Source of the DNA: Scleromatobacter humisilvae
GTDB lineage: Bacteria > Pseudomonadota > Gammaproteobacteria > Burkholderiales > Burkholderiaceae_C
Direction: 5' to 3'
DNA length: 64,000 nt
Assembly: GCF_023231945.1 (NCBI RefSeq)
Contig: NZ_JAJLJH010000004.1
Location: 300,185-364,184 of the forward strand
Position 1 is the stretch's first letter. Every line of letters begins with the position of its first letter. Below, piece after piece: positions 29,063 to 38,153 of the stretch. The notes under the pieces were generated by a model, which was given only the letters and a program-made list of their open reading frames with translations, was not told the DNA's origin and ran no database searches. Position numbers and translations under genes: made by a program.

Positions 29063-30157
29063 GTGACCGCTGCCGCCGCCCTTGAAGTCGTCCACGACGC
29101 CCAACCCGAGGCGAGCGCGCCGCCGCCCAGGTCGAAACGCCGTCTCGGCAAGATCGCGATCCCGTTCGCGCTGGCCGTCGCGGCGGCCGTGTGGGGCACG
29201 CATTGGTACACGGTGGGCCGCTTCCTGCAGGACACCGACGACGCCTACGTCGGCGGCGACGTCACCGTGATCGCCTCGAAGGTCGCGGGCTACGTGCAGA
29301 CGGTGGCCGTCACCGACAACCAGCTCGTGCACCGCGGCGACCTGCTCGTGAAGATCGACGACCGCGACTACCGCGCCGCGGTCGCCAAGGCCGAGGCCAG
29401 CGTCGCGGCGGCGCGCGCGCTGCTGGTCAACCTCGACGCCACCGAGAAGCTGCAGCGCAGCGTCATCGCGCAGGCCACCGCCGGCGTGGCCGCGGCCGAT
29501 GCGGAGGCCACGCGCGCGCAGCTCGACGACTCGCGGTACCGCGACCTCGCGAGCCGCTCGGCGGTGTCGATCGAGAGCGCGCAGCGCGCCCATGCCGCGG
29601 CGCAGACGGCGCAGGCCGGCAAGGATCGCGCGAGCGCCGCGCAGCAGGGCTCGCAGCGCCAGCTCGACGTCATCGCCAGCCAGCGCCAGCAGGCCGAGGC
29701 CGCGCTCGCGCAGGCCACCGCCGAACTCGACGCCGCGAAGCTGAACCTGTCGTACACCGAGCTGCGCGCGCCGGTCGACGGCGTGATCGGCAACCGCCGC
29801 GCGCGCGAAGGCGCGTACGCGACGTCCGCCAGCCAGTTGCTGGTGGTCGTGCCATCGCACGGTTTGTGGGTCGACGCGAACTTCAAGGAAGACCAGCTGG
29901 AGCACCTGCGCGTCGGCCAGGCGGTGGACGTGCGCGCGGACGTCGCGCCCGAGCGCGCGTTCAAGGGCCACGTCGTGAGCCTCGCCCCGGCCACGGGCGC
30001 GCAGTTCAGCGTGCTGCCACCCGAGAACGCGACCGGCAACTTCACCAAGATCGTGCAGCGCGTGCCGGTGCGCATCGCGCTCGACGGCAAGGACGGCGAC
30101 CTCGAGCTGCTGCGGCCGGGGCTGTCGGTCAAGGCGTCGATCAACACGAAGTCGTGA
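29063..30157 (+). CDS. emrA: EmrA/HlyD-type membrane fusion protein
   Basis: 364 aa. One TM helix at ~29-48, then 'DTDDAYVGGDVTVIASKVAGYV', the standard start of the EmrA lipoyl half-motif, a coiled-coil hairpin (~100-220, Ala/Gln/Arg-rich) and the second half 'LSYTELRAPVDGVIGNRRAREG'. The C-terminal beta-barrel has 'LWVDANFKEDQL'. It links the inner-membrane EmrB pump to an outer-membrane channel across the periplasm. The start is GTG 29063 with AGGTG 5 bp upstream. First gene of emrA-emrB-oprM-tetR; only 1 bp separates it from emrB. Confidence 0.95.
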   Translation: MTAAAALEVVHDAQPEASAPPPRSKRRLGKIAIPFALAVAAAVWGTHWYTVGRFLQDTDDAYVGGDVTVIASKVAGYVQTVAVTDNQLVHRGDLLVKIDDRDYRAAVAKAEASVAAARALLVNLDATEKLQRSVIAQATAGVAAADAEATRAQLDDSRYRDLASRSAVSIESAQRAHAAAQTAQAGKDRASAAQQGSQRQLDVIASQRQQAEAALAQATAELDAAKLNLSYTELRAPVDGVIGNRRAREGAYATSASQLLVVVPSHGLWVDANFKEDQLEHLRVGQAVDVRADVAPERAFKGHVVSLAPATGAQFSVLPPENATGNFTKIVQRVPVRIALDGKDGDLELLRPGLSVKASINTKS

Positions 30158-30158
30158 G

Positions 30159-31709
30159 ATGAGCTCGAACCTCGCCAGCCTCACGCAGGCGCAGAAGGTG
30201 TTCGCCTTCGCGAGCATGTGCGTGGGCATGTTCATCGCGCTGCTGGACATCCAGATCGTCTCGGCCTCGCTGCGCGACATCGGGGGCGGTCTGTCGGCCG
30301 GCGCGGACGACACGGCGTGGATCCAGACGAGCTACCTGATCGCCGAGATCGTCGTCATCCCGCTCTCGGGCTGGCTGAGCCAGGTGTTCTCGACGCGCTG
30401 GCTGTTCGCCGCGTCGGCCGCCGGCTTCACCGTCGCGAGCCTGCTGTGCGGCGTCGCGTGGGACATCCACAGCATGATTGCCTTCCGCGCGCTGCAGGGC
30501 TTCCTCGGCGGCTCGATGATCCCGATGGTGTTCACCAGCGCGTTCGTGTTCTTCGACGGCAAGAAGCGCGTGGTCGCGGCCGCCACCATCGGCGCCCTCG
30601 CCTCGCTCGCGCCGACGCTGGGCCCGACGCTGGGCGGCTGGATCACCGACCACTACTCGTGGCACTGGCTGTTCTTCATCAACCTCGCGCCCGGGCTGTT
30701 CGTGATGTTCGTCGTGCCGATGCTGGTCAAGATCGACCACGTCAACCTCGCGCTGCTGAAGACCGGCGACTGGATCGGCATCGCGCTGATCGCCGCGTTC
30801 CTCGGCTGCCTCGAGTACACGCTCGAAGAGGGCCCGCGCTGGAACTGGATGCAGGACGGAACGATCCGCACCACCGCGTGGATCACCGCGATCTCGGGCG
30901 TGCTGTTCATCTGGCGCGGCCTGGCGGCGGCGCATCCGGTGGTCGACCTGCGCGCGCTGAAGGACCGCAACTTCGCGCTCGGCTGCCTGTTCTCGTTCGT
31001 CACCGGCATCGGGCTGTTCTCGTCGATCTACCTGACGCCGCTGTTCCTCGGCCGCGTCGAGGGCTACAGCGCGCTGCAGATCGGCGAGGCGGTGTTCTCG
31101 ACCGGCGTGTTCCAGATCCTGACCATTCCCGTCTACGCGATGCTCGCGAGCCGCTTCGACCTGCGCTGGATCCTGATGGCCGGGCTCGCGCTGTTCGCGG
31201 TCTCGATGATCGAGTACCTGCCGATCACGCACGACTGGTCGGCGCACGAGCTGCTGCTGCCGCAGGCGCTGCGCGGCATCGGCCAGCAGCTGGCGGTGCC
31301 GCCGACGGTGACGCTGTCGCTCGGCGCGCTCGCGCCGAACCGCTTGAAGCAGGCGTCGGGGCTGTTCAACCTGATGCGCAATCTCGGCGGCGCGATGGGC
31401 ATCGCGGCCTGCGCGACGATCCTGACCAACCGCACCAACCTGCACTTCTACCGCCTCGCCGAGCACCTGAATCCGGCCAACGAGGCGATGAACGGGCTGC
31501 TCGCCAACATCGCCGGCGGCTCGACCGATCCCGAGGCGCAGACCTCCGCGCTGCGCTCGCTGTGGCAGCTCACGTTCCGCGAGGCGCAGGTGCTGACGTA
31601 CCACGACGCCTTCTTCTCCATCCTGGCCTGCTTCGCCGTCGCCACCGTCCTGGTGCCGCTGATGCGCAAGGTGGCGCCGCCCAAGGGACCTTCCGCCGAT
31701 GCGCACTGA
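30159..31709 (+). CDS. emrB: EmrB-type DHA2 MFS multidrug transporter (14 TM)
   Basis: 516 aa, 14 helices. 'GMFIALLDIQIVSASLRDI' (motif D1), 'GWLSQVFSTRWLF' (motif A region), 'RALQGFLGGSMIPMVFTSAF' (helix 4) and 'PTLGPTLGGWITDHYSWHW' (motif C) follow the EmrB pattern. Exports hydrophobic drugs, uncouplers or aromatic acids by proton antiport through the EmrA-outer-membrane channel path. ATG 30159 follows emrA by 1 bp, and the frame overlaps the next gene by 11 bp, so translation is coupled. Confidence 0.95.
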   Translation: MSSNLASLTQAQKVFAFASMCVGMFIALLDIQIVSASLRDIGGGLSAGADDTAWIQTSYLIAEIVVIPLSGWLSQVFSTRWLFAASAAGFTVASLLCGVAWDIHSMIAFRALQGFLGGSMIPMVFTSAFVFFDGKKRVVAAATIGALASLAPTLGPTLGGWITDHYSWHWLFFINLAPGLFVMFVVPMLVKIDHVNLALLKTGDWIGIALIAAFLGCLEYTLEEGPRWNWMQDGTIRTTAWITAISGVLFIWRGLAAAHPVVDLRALKDRNFALGCLFSFVTGIGLFSSIYLTPLFLGRVEGYSALQIGEAVFSTGVFQILTIPVYAMLASRFDLRWILMAGLALFAVSMIEYLPITHDWSAHELLLPQALRGIGQQLAVPPTVTLSLGALAPNRLKQASGLFNLMRNLGGAMGIAACATILTNRTNLHFYRLAEHLNPANEAMNGLLANIAGGSTDPEAQTSALRSLWQLTFREAQVLTYHDAFFSILACFAVATVLVPLMRKVAPPKGPSADAH

Positions 31710-33177
31710 CCTCCTCCCCCGCTTGTCCGCCATCGTCGCCGCCGCGGTCGCGTTTTCCACTTTTGCCGGCTGCGCCGTGGGGCCGAACTACCAGGCGCCC
31801 GAGATGACCGGCACCTTCGCTTACCACGGTGCCACGACGCTCGCGGCGCGCGAGGGCGAGGCGCCGGCGCCCGCGCTGGCCGAATGGTGGCGCGGCTTCG
31901 ACGACCCCGAACTCGCGCGCATCGTCGAACGCACGATCGCGCAGAACCTCGACCTCGCCGCCTCGCAGGAGCGCGTCGCCCAGGCGCGCGCCGCGGCCGC
32001 GCGCGCGGGCGCCGATCGCCTGCCCGAGGCCAGCGTCGACGCCAGCGTCGCGCGCGAGCGGCAGTCGCTCGAGAGCCCGCTCGGCAAGGTCGCCAGCCAC
32101 CTGCCGGGCTACGAGCGGACGCAGGACCTCGCGCAGCTCGGCGTCGGTGCGAGCTGGGAGGCGGACATCGCCGGCGGCCTGCGGCGCGGCGAGCAGGCCG
32201 CCGACGCGGAGCTGCAGGCCGCGCAGGCGGAGCACGCGGGCGTGCGCGTCTCGCTGGCCGCGGAGGCCGCCGACGCCTACCTGCGCGTGCGCGGCGCGCA
32301 GGCGCGCATCGCCATCGCGCAGTCGCAGATCGCCGACGAGGCGCAGCTGGTCGACCTCGTCCGGCTGCGCAAGGACAAGGGCCTGGGCACGGCGCGCGAG
32401 GTCGCCCAGGCCGAGGGCGTGCTGCTGCAGGCGCAGGCCACCGTGCCGCCGCTGCGGCGCGAGATGGCGTCGCAGCTGTTCCGCCTCGACGTGCTGACCG
32501 GCGTGGTGCCGGGCACGTCCGAGGCCGAGGTCACCGCCACGCCGGTCGCGTTCAAGGTGCCCGCCATCGCCACGGCCGGCGGGCCCGCCGAACTGCTGCG
32601 GCGGCGTCCCGACGTCGTCGCCGCCGAACGGCGGCTCGCCGCGAGCAACGCGCGCATCGGCGTCGCGATCGCCGGCTACTATCCGTCGTTCTCGCTGTCG
32701 GGCGCCCTCGGCTTCGAGTCGCTCGACGTCGGCAAGACGCTGACGGCCTCCGCGTTCCAGCCCGCGGCGCTCGTCGGCCTGCACTGGCGGCTGTTCGATT
32801 TCGGGCGCGTCGATGCCGAGGTCGACCAGGCGCGCGGCGCGAACCGCGAGGCGCTGCTGCGCTATCGCGAGGCGATGCTGCGCGCGACCGAGGATGTGGA
32901 GAACGCGATCGTCGCGCTCACCGAACTCGAGAGCCAGCACGCGTTGCTCGCCAGGGAGGTCGACGCGCACGTGCAGGCGCGCGACGCCGCGCAGGACGCC
33001 TACAAGGGCGGCGCGGTGAGCCTGGTCGAGGTCATCGACGAGGACCGCCAGCTGCTCGCGGCGCAGGACCTGCTCGCCAGCGTGCGCACCGACGACGCCC
33101 GCTCCGCGGTCGCGGCCTTCCGCGCGCTCGGCGGCGGCTGGACGCTGCCCGCCTCGCCGCAGGTCGCCAGCCGCTGA
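31699..33177 (+). CDS. OprM/NodT-family outer-membrane efflux lipoprotein
   Basis: 492 aa. Lipoprotein signal with lipobox 'FAGC' (Cys ~25), then 'AVGPNYQAPE', the universal start of RND/EmrAB outer-membrane factors. Two long helical repeats carry 'ERVAQARAAAARAGAD' and 'EDVENAIVALTELESQ', separated by 'ADIAGGLRRG' and 'RRRPDVVAAERRLAASNARIG', which is the classic NodT motif. Trimerises into a channel-tunnel. Completes a three-part efflux pump with the two upstream genes. Confidence 0.95.
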   Translation: MRTDLLPRLSAIVAAAVAFSTFAGCAVGPNYQAPEMTGTFAYHGATTLAAREGEAPAPALAEWWRGFDDPELARIVERTIAQNLDLAASQERVAQARAAAARAGADRLPEASVDASVARERQSLESPLGKVASHLPGYERTQDLAQLGVGASWEADIAGGLRRGEQAADAELQAAQAEHAGVRVSLAAEAADAYLRVRGAQARIAIAQSQIADEAQLVDLVRLRKDKGLGTAREVAQAEGVLLQAQATVPPLRREMASQLFRLDVLTGVVPGTSEAEVTATPVAFKVPAIATAGGPAELLRRRPDVVAAERRLAASNARIGVAIAGYYPSFSLSGALGFESLDVGKTLTASAFQPAALVGLHWRLFDFGRVDAEVDQARGANREALLRYREAMLRATEDVENAIVALTELESQHALLAREVDAHVQARDAAQDAYKGGAVSLVEVIDEDRQLLAAQDLLASVRTDDARSAVAAFRALGGGWTLPASPQVASR

Positions 33178-33206
33178 GGCGACAATCGACCCGATTGGAG
33201 ACAGCC

Positions 33207-33797
33207 ATGCGATACGAACCCGACTACAAGGCCAAGACGCGCGCGAAGGTGCTGGCCGAGGCCAGCAAGACGATGCGCGCCGAAGGCATCCCGGGCATGG
33301 GCGTCGCCAACGTGATGGCCAAGGCCGGCCTCACGCACGGCGCGTTCTACGCGCACTTCGACTCCAAGGACGCGCTGATCGACGAGACGATCAAGGAGAT
33401 GATCCTGCAGGCGCGCGGCCGCTTCGAGGCCGTCACCGGCGACCTCGGCCCCGACGAGGCGCTGCGGGCCTACATCGATTTCTACCTGTCGCCGAAGCAC
33501 CGCGACAACGACCAGACCTCGTGCCCGCTGCCCTGGGTCGCGGGCGACGTGGCGCGCCTGGGCGCGTCGCCGCGCAAGCACTACGGCGCCATCGTCGCGG
33601 GCTTGACGGAGCTGGTCGCGAAACGGCTGCGCGCGCTGCAACACGCGGACGCCGATGCGGCGGCTGGTTCCGTCGTTGCCGAACTCATCGGCGCACTGGC
33701 CCTGTCGCGGGCGGTGGGAGACAAGGCGCAGTCGGACTCGATCCTGCAGCGAAGCCGGGACAGCGTCCTCGCGCGGCTCGGGCTGTCGCGCCCGTAG
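33207..33797 (+). CDS. TetR-family repressor of the efflux operon
   Basis: 196 aa. N-terminal HTH at ~12-55: 'GMGVANVMAKAGLTHGAFYAHFDSKDAL', with the canonical 'GLTHGAFYAHF' recognition helix. The C-terminal ligand domain contains 'TSCPLPWVAGDVA', seen in the AcrR/NemR-like TetR group that senses electrophiles or drugs. It is the fourth gene of the operon (29 bp after oprM, TTGGAG before ATG), an unusual place for TetR, which is more often divergent. It probably binds the 30-bp palindrome 22 bp upstream of emrA, giving autorepression. Confidence 0.93.
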   Translation: MRYEPDYKAKTRAKVLAEASKTMRAEGIPGMGVANVMAKAGLTHGAFYAHFDSKDALIDETIKEMILQARGRFEAVTGDLGPDEALRAYIDFYLSPKHRDNDQTSCPLPWVAGDVARLGASPRKHYGAIVAGLTELVAKRLRALQHADADAAAGSVVAELIGALALSRAVGDKAQSDSILQRSRDSVLARLGLSRP

Positions 33798-33824
33798 CGG
33801 GAGCGGCCGCCGCGAGACGCGGCG

Positions 33825-34820
33825 TCAGAGCCTCACGGCCTGCCCGCTGGCCAACGACTCGCTGGCCGCATCGGCCAGCTTCTGCGCCGCGACACCGTCC
33901 TCGATCGTCGTGCGGAACGCCCCACCCGACTGCAGCGTCTCGAAGAAGTGCGCGAGCTCGAGCCGATACGCCTCGCGGTATCGCTGCAGGAAGAAATGCT
34001 CCGGCTTGTCGGCATGCACGCCCGCTGCGTCGGACTGCACGACCTCGCTGGGCCGGTGGTTGCCGCACTGGAGCATGCCGTTCGAGCAGAGGATCTCGAA
34101 GCGCTGGTCGTAGCCGTAGGCGGCGCGGCGGCTGGCGTTGATCTGGGCCAGCCGGCCCTGGCGCGTGCGCAGCGTGACGACGGCGCTGTCGATGTCGCCC
34201 ACCGTGGCGATCTCGGGGTCGACGAGGCACGAGCCCGTGGCCGCGAGCCACTCGGCCTCGTCGCCGTCGGCGCACAGGATCCAGCGGAAGATGTCGAAGT
34301 CGTGGATCAGCATGTCGCGGAAGATGCCGCCCGACCCCTTCAGGTAGTGCGCGGGCGGGGCGCCGGGGTCGCGGCTCGTCACGACGAGCATCTCGGGCTT
34401 GCCGATGTCGCCGCGCGCCAGGCGCTCCTTCGCCTCGTTGAACGTCGGGTCGAAGCGGCGCTGGAAACCCATCATGCAGGCGACGCCGGCCGCGCGCACC
34501 GCCTCCGCGCAGGCCTGCGCGCGAGCCACCGACAGGTCGATGGGCTTCTCGCAGAAGATGTGCTTGCCCGACTGCGCGGCCCGCGTGATGAGGTCGCTGT
34601 GCGCGTCGGTCGGCGCGGCGATGGCGACGACGTCGATGCCGGCGTCCGCGAAGACGGCCTCGGGCGTGGAGACCTGGGCGCCGAGCTGCGCCGCGAGCTG
34701 CGCGGCCGCGTCGCCCATGGGGTCGCAGACGTATTTCAGCGTCACGCCTGGCAGCGCGGCGAGGTTGGCGGCGTGGATGCGGCCGATGCGGCCGGCGCCG
34801 AAGACGGCGACGTTCTTCAT
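33825..34820 (-). CDS. iolG: Inositol 2-dehydrogenase (Gfo/Idh/MocA family)
   Basis: 331 aa. NAD loop 'VFGAGRIGRIHAANL' (6-20), 'CEKPIDL' with the catalytic Lys (~92), and 'GGIFRDMLIHDFDIFRWI' with the Asp-x3-His active-site pair (~175). The dehydrogenase oxidises myo-inositol at C2 to scyllo-inosose, the first step of catabolism. Last gene of a leftward trio (dehydrogenase, RpiR regulator, iolG) next to the rightward import and degradation genes, which supports the inositol call; a related cyclitol is possible. ATG 34820 has GGGGAA-type purines upstream. Confidence 0.88.
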   Translation of the reverse strand: MKNVAVFGAGRIGRIHAANLAALPGVTLKYVCDPMGDAAAQLAAQLGAQVSTPEAVFADAGIDVVAIAAPTDAHSDLITRAAQSGKHIFCEKPIDLSVARAQACAEAVRAAGVACMMGFQRRFDPTFNEAKERLARGDIGKPEMLVVTSRDPGAPPAHYLKGSGGIFRDMLIHDFDIFRWILCADGDEAEWLAATGSCLVDPEIATVGDIDSAVVTLRTRQGRLAQINASRRAAYGYDQRFEILCSNGMLQCGNHRPSEVVQSDAAGVHADKPEHFFLQRYREAYRLELAHFFETLQSGGAFRTTIEDGVAAQKLADAASESLASGQAVRL

Positions 34821-34879
34821 GGGGAACTCCGATCAGTGGAAGCGGGACGGGAAGACGGGATGGGGAGCGCGAGGTCGCC

Positions 34880-35821
34880 TCAGGGCATGTCGAGCTCGAG
34901 GCGATAGGCGAGCGCGATGAACAGGCTCTGCACCAGCGCCATCGTGTTGGTCAGCGAGCGAAAGCCGAAGGTGCTGCTCTCGGAGACGAGCAGGCTGACC
35001 GTCGCGCTCGCGGCGAGCGGGCTCATGCGGCTGTCCGTCAGCGCGATCAGCTTCGCGCCGCGTTCGCAGGCCAGCCGTGCGGCGAGCTGCGTCTCTTGCG
35101 CGTACGGCGCGTAGCTGATCGCCACCATCACGTCGCCCGGACGCAGGCCGCGCAGCTGGCCTTCGTGCATCGCGCCGACGCCGGTGACGAGATGGATCGG
35201 CCGCTCGGCATGCTGCAGCGCGTAGGTCAGGTAGCTCGCCGCGGGGAACGAGCGGCGCGCGCCGGTGACCCAGATCGAGGGCGCGTGCGCGAGCAGTTCC
35301 ACCGCGTCGTCGAGCGCCGAGGCCTGCACGTTGCGCTGCAGCTCGCGCATGCCGGCGATGGCGCCGCCGATGAATTCGCTGGCGATGTCCGCGCTCGACA
35401 GCCGGCCTTGCGCATGGTCGATCACGTCGCGGATGCGCGCCTGGTAGTTGTGCTCCGGGGCCAGCCGCTGCGAGATGCCGTCGCGGAAGATCTTCTGCAT
35501 CTCGCTGTAGCCCGAGAAGCCGAAATGCTTGGCGAAGCGCACGACCGCGGAGGGCTGCACGCCGCTGCGCTCGGCCACGTCCTGGATCTTCTCCAGCCCC
35601 AGGTGGTCGCTATGCTGCTCGACATAGTGCGCGATCAGCTTGAGCTGGCGGCTGAGCAGGCCGAACTCCGCGCCGATGCGCTCCAGCAGCGCGTCGACGG
35701 CCGGCGAGTGGCTGGCCGGGAGCGCCGTGGCGGCGTTCGCCGCGACGTCGGCCGCCGGCGCGGCCTTGGTGCGGCGGACGGTCTTGACGGCGGGCTTGCG
35801 GGAGGCGGCGACGGGAGGCAT
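34880..35821 (-). CDS. iolR: RpiR/MurR-type transcriptional regulator of the inositol locus
   Basis: 313 aa. Basic Ala/Pro-rich leader (1-45), an RpiR N-terminal helix-turn-helix at ~65-120 ('IQDVAERSGVQPSAVVRFAKHFGFSGY'), then a SIS sugar-phosphate isomerase domain with 'IWVTGARRSFPAASYLTYAL' and 'DVMVAISYAPYAQETQLAAR'. RpiR-type IolR proteins repress inositol genes and respond to a phosphorylated intermediate. The gene lies inside the inositol locus, between two dehydrogenases. ATG 35821 is preceded 30 bp upstream by a 14-bp element also found before the next gene. Repressor or activator is not shown. Confidence 0.85.
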   Translation of the reverse strand: MPPVAASRKPAVKTVRRTKAAPAADVAANAATALPASHSPAVDALLERIGAEFGLLSRQLKLIAHYVEQHSDHLGLEKIQDVAERSGVQPSAVVRFAKHFGFSGYSEMQKIFRDGISQRLAPEHNYQARIRDVIDHAQGRLSSADIASEFIGGAIAGMRELQRNVQASALDDAVELLAHAPSIWVTGARRSFPAASYLTYALQHAERPIHLVTGVGAMHEGQLRGLRPGDVMVAISYAPYAQETQLAARLACERGAKLIALTDSRMSPLAASATVSLLVSESSTFGFRSLTNTMALVQSLFIALAYRLELDMP

Positions 35822-35848
35822 CGGTTCGGCGTGCGTTGGAGAAGGCGG

Positions 35849-35864
35849 CGATGATAGGTCGGCG
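35849..35864 (-). promoter_or_regulatory. Promoter-like repeated element upstream of rpiR gene
   Basis: ATGATAGGTCGGCG, read on the minus strand as CGCCGACCTATCAT, with TATCAT as a -10-like hexamer 30 bp before the rpiR ATG. The same 14 bp recur at 36932-36945, at nearly the same distance from the dehydrogenase start. Confidence 0.45.
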
Positions 35865-36896
35865 TCAGACCGGCTCGGGCTGCCCGCTGTGCAGCGAGCG
35901 CGTGATCGCCAGGCCGATGCGCGTGGCCTGCGTGGCGTCGGACAGTTCGAGCGACATCGCCTGCTCGCCGCGGCAGCACGCGACGAAGGACTGCATCTCG
36001 CGCTCGAAGGCGATGCCGAAGCGCTCGAAGAAGTCCGCCACCGATTGCCGATGCACGCCGTTCGCGTCGCTGGTGACGACACGGTCGCGCGCGCCGCCCT
36101 GGCCGACCAGCAGCTGGCCCGCGGTGCCGATGATCTCGGTCTGGGTGTCGTGCCCGTGCGCGAACGTGCGCGAGGCGTACAGCACCGCGCGCTGGCCGCC
36201 CTCGAACTCGACGATGGCCATGCCGTTGTCGACGTCGCCCAGCGGCCGCAGCCCCTCGTGCAGCGCGATCGTGCCGCTCGCGAACGCCCGCGTCGCGCGC
36301 GGCTTGCCGAGCAGCCAGCGCGCGAGGTCGATGTCGTGCACGCTGCAGTCCATGAAGATGCCGCCCGAGGTCGGCGCGAAGCGCACGAAGAAGCCGTCGG
36401 GGTCGTTCTGGTCGCAGGTCTGCGAGCGCACGACGAAGGGGCGGCCGATCGCGCCGGCGGCGATGTCGTCCGCGGCGCGCGCGTAGCTCGGGTCGAAGCG
36501 GCGCACGAAGCCCACCATCGCCACGAGGTCGGGACGCCTGGCGGCGACACGCTCCACGCGCTCGCAATCCTCCACGTTGAGCGCCAGCGGCTTCTCGACG
36601 AACACGTGCTTGCCGGCCTCGAGCGCAGCGATGGTCTGGTCGGCGTGCAGCGAGGTCGGCGTGACCAGCACGACGGCGTCGAGCTGCGGATCGCGCACGA
36701 AGGCGGCGAAGTCCTCGTGCAGCGTCTGCACGCCCAGCGACTCGCGCGCCCAGCCCAGTTCGGCCGCGACCGGGCTGCATGCGCTGACCAGCTCCGCGCC
36801 GCGCGTGCGCAGCGCGATCTGCTCGGCGTGGCGCTTGCCGAGGCGGCCCAGGCCGGCGATGCCGATCTTCAACGGAGGGCGGTGCGAAGCGGTCAT
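35865..36896 (-). CDS. Second Gfo/Idh/MocA dehydrogenase (scyllo-/myo-inositol type)
   Basis: 343 aa. 'IGIAGLGRLGKRHAEQI' NAD loop (12-26), 'FVEKPLAL' with the catalytic Lys, and 'GGIFMDCSVHDIDLARWLL' with Asp and His of the active site. It is a close cousin of the iolG product and lies in the same leftward group, so it probably acts on another inositol stereoisomer (scyllo-, chiro-) or a keto-inositol; which one is not visible. Start ATG 36896 lies at the edge of the divergent control region. Stop is 43 bp before the rpiR start. Confidence 0.85.
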   Translation of the reverse strand: MTASHRPPLKIGIAGLGRLGKRHAEQIALRTRGAELVSACSPVAAELGWARESLGVQTLHEDFAAFVRDPQLDAVVLVTPTSLHADQTIAALEAGKHVFVEKPLALNVEDCERVERVAARRPDLVAMVGFVRRFDPSYARAADDIAAGAIGRPFVVRSQTCDQNDPDGFFVRFAPTSGGIFMDCSVHDIDLARWLLGKPRATRAFASGTIALHEGLRPLGDVDNGMAIVEFEGGQRAVLYASRTFAHGHDTQTEIIGTAGQLLVGQGGARDRVVTSDANGVHRQSVADFFERFGIAFEREMQSFVACCRGEQAMSLELSDATQATRIGLAITRSLHSGQPEPV

Positions 36897-36931
36897 CTCG
36901 AGGCGGTCCCAGGTCGGTGCGAATGCTGCGC

Positions 36932-37000
36932 ATGATAGGTCGGCGATCCGGTAAATGGAAAACTTTTTCTACGTAGTTGCACCAATAGAATCACAATTTC
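36932..37000. promoter_or_regulatory. Divergent control region of the inositol genes
   Basis: AT-rich segment between the leftward dehydrogenase and the rightward ABC operon. It contains GGAA-N6-TTCT (36957-36970), one base off the GGAA-N6-TTCC site described for RpiR-type IolR in Sinorhizobium. An 8-bp palindrome CTACGTAG lies at 36969-36976. The leftward -10-like TATCAT (36932-36937) sits in the 14-bp repeat. Likely operator and promoters for both directions; inferred. Confidence 0.5.
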
Positions 37001-37093
37001 AAGCTGCCTACGATGCGTCACGTCCCGAACGGCGGCTCCGGCCTGTCGCGGGCCGCAGCACCGACACGCCCTATAACGAAGGAGACTGGATTC

Positions 37094-38128
37094 ATGAAAC
37101 CACTGAGCAAACGCCTCGTGTTGAAGACGCTGGCCCTGGCCGCCGTGATGACGATGAGCCTGGGTGCCGCCAACGCCGCAGGCAAGTACGTGCTGATCAG
37201 CCACGCCCCGGATTCCGACTCGTGGTGGAACACGATCAAGAACGCCGTCAAGCAGGCGGGCGAGGACTTCGACGTCACCGTCGACTACCGCAATCCGCCC
37301 AGCGGCGACCTGGCCGACATGTCGCGCCTGATCGAGCAGGCCGCGGCGCAGAACTACGACGGCGTCATCACGTCGATCGCCGACTACAACGTGCTCAAGG
37401 GCTCGCTGAAGAAGGTCACCGACAAGAAGATCCCGCTGATCACGATCAACTCCGGCACCACCAAGCAGAGCGAGGAACTCGGCGCGATCATGCACGTGGG
37501 CCAGCCCGAGTACGAAGCCGGCAAGGGTGCCGGCGAGCGCGCGAAGGCCGCGGGCATCAAGAGCTTCCTGTGCGTGAACCACTACGCGACGAACCCGGCC
37601 TCGTTCGAGCGCTGCCGCGGCTTCGCCGAGGCGATCGGCGCCGACTTCAAGAAGTCCACGCTCGACTCCGGCGAGGATCCGAGCGGCGTCGAGGCCAAGG
37701 TGCAGGCCTACCTGCGCCAGAACCCCGGCACGCAGGCCGTGCTCGCGCTCGGGCCGCTGTCGGCCAGCCCGTCGATGAAGGCCATCGACAAGATGGGCCT
37801 GAAGGGCAAGATCTACTTCGCCACCTTCGACCTGAGCGACGAGATCGCCAAGGGCATCAAGGACGGCTCCGTGCAGTTCGCGATCGACCAGCAGCCGTAC
37901 CTTCAGGGGTATATCCCGGTCGCGGTGATGGCGACGATGAAGCAGATGCACACCACCGACCTGAAGAAGGTGTCGGAGGCCGTGAAGAACAACCCGAAGG
38001 TCAAGGCCCGCTTCGACGAGTACGGGCTGCTGCCCGTCTACGGCGCGCGCCACATCCTGTCGGGCCCGGGCTTCGTGACCAAGGACAACATCGGCAAGGT
38101 CGAGAAGTACGCCGGCCAGTACCGCTGA
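37094..38128 (+). CDS. Inositol-type sugar ABC transporter, periplasmic binding protein
   Basis: 344 aa. Signal peptide at 1-28 (ends 'GAANAAGKY'), then a type-1 periplasmic fold of the RbsB/XylF group: 'YVLISHAPDSDSWWNTIKNAVKQ' (ligand loop 1), 'VITSIADYN', 'ATFDLSDEIAKGIKDGSVQFAIDQQPYLQGYIPV' and a C-terminal hinge. AAGGAG at 37079-37084 gives a strong start. Being first in the seven-gene rightward operon before the inositol-degrading enzymes, it should bind myo-inositol or an inositol isomer. Ribose or other pentoses would be possible by fold alone. Confidence 0.9.
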   Translation: MKPLSKRLVLKTLALAAVMTMSLGAANAAGKYVLISHAPDSDSWWNTIKNAVKQAGEDFDVTVDYRNPPSGDLADMSRLIEQAAAQNYDGVITSIADYNVLKGSLKKVTDKKIPLITINSGTTKQSEELGAIMHVGQPEYEAGKGAGERAKAAGIKSFLCVNHYATNPASFERCRGFAEAIGADFKKSTLDSGEDPSGVEAKVQAYLRQNPGTQAVLALGPLSASPSMKAIDKMGLKGKIYFATFDLSDEIAKGIKDGSVQFAIDQQPYLQGYIPVAVMATMKQMHTTDLKKVSEAVKNNPKVKARFDEYGLLPVYGARHILSGPGFVTKDNIGKVEKYAGQYR

Positions 38129-38153
38129 TGCAACGCTGACCTGCGAGAACGCG

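Noticed and set aside
33808..33824. Terminator after tetR
   Set aside because: Hairpin CGCCGCG-AGA-CGCGGCG lacks a U-run in either direction and may be chance in GC-rich DNA.
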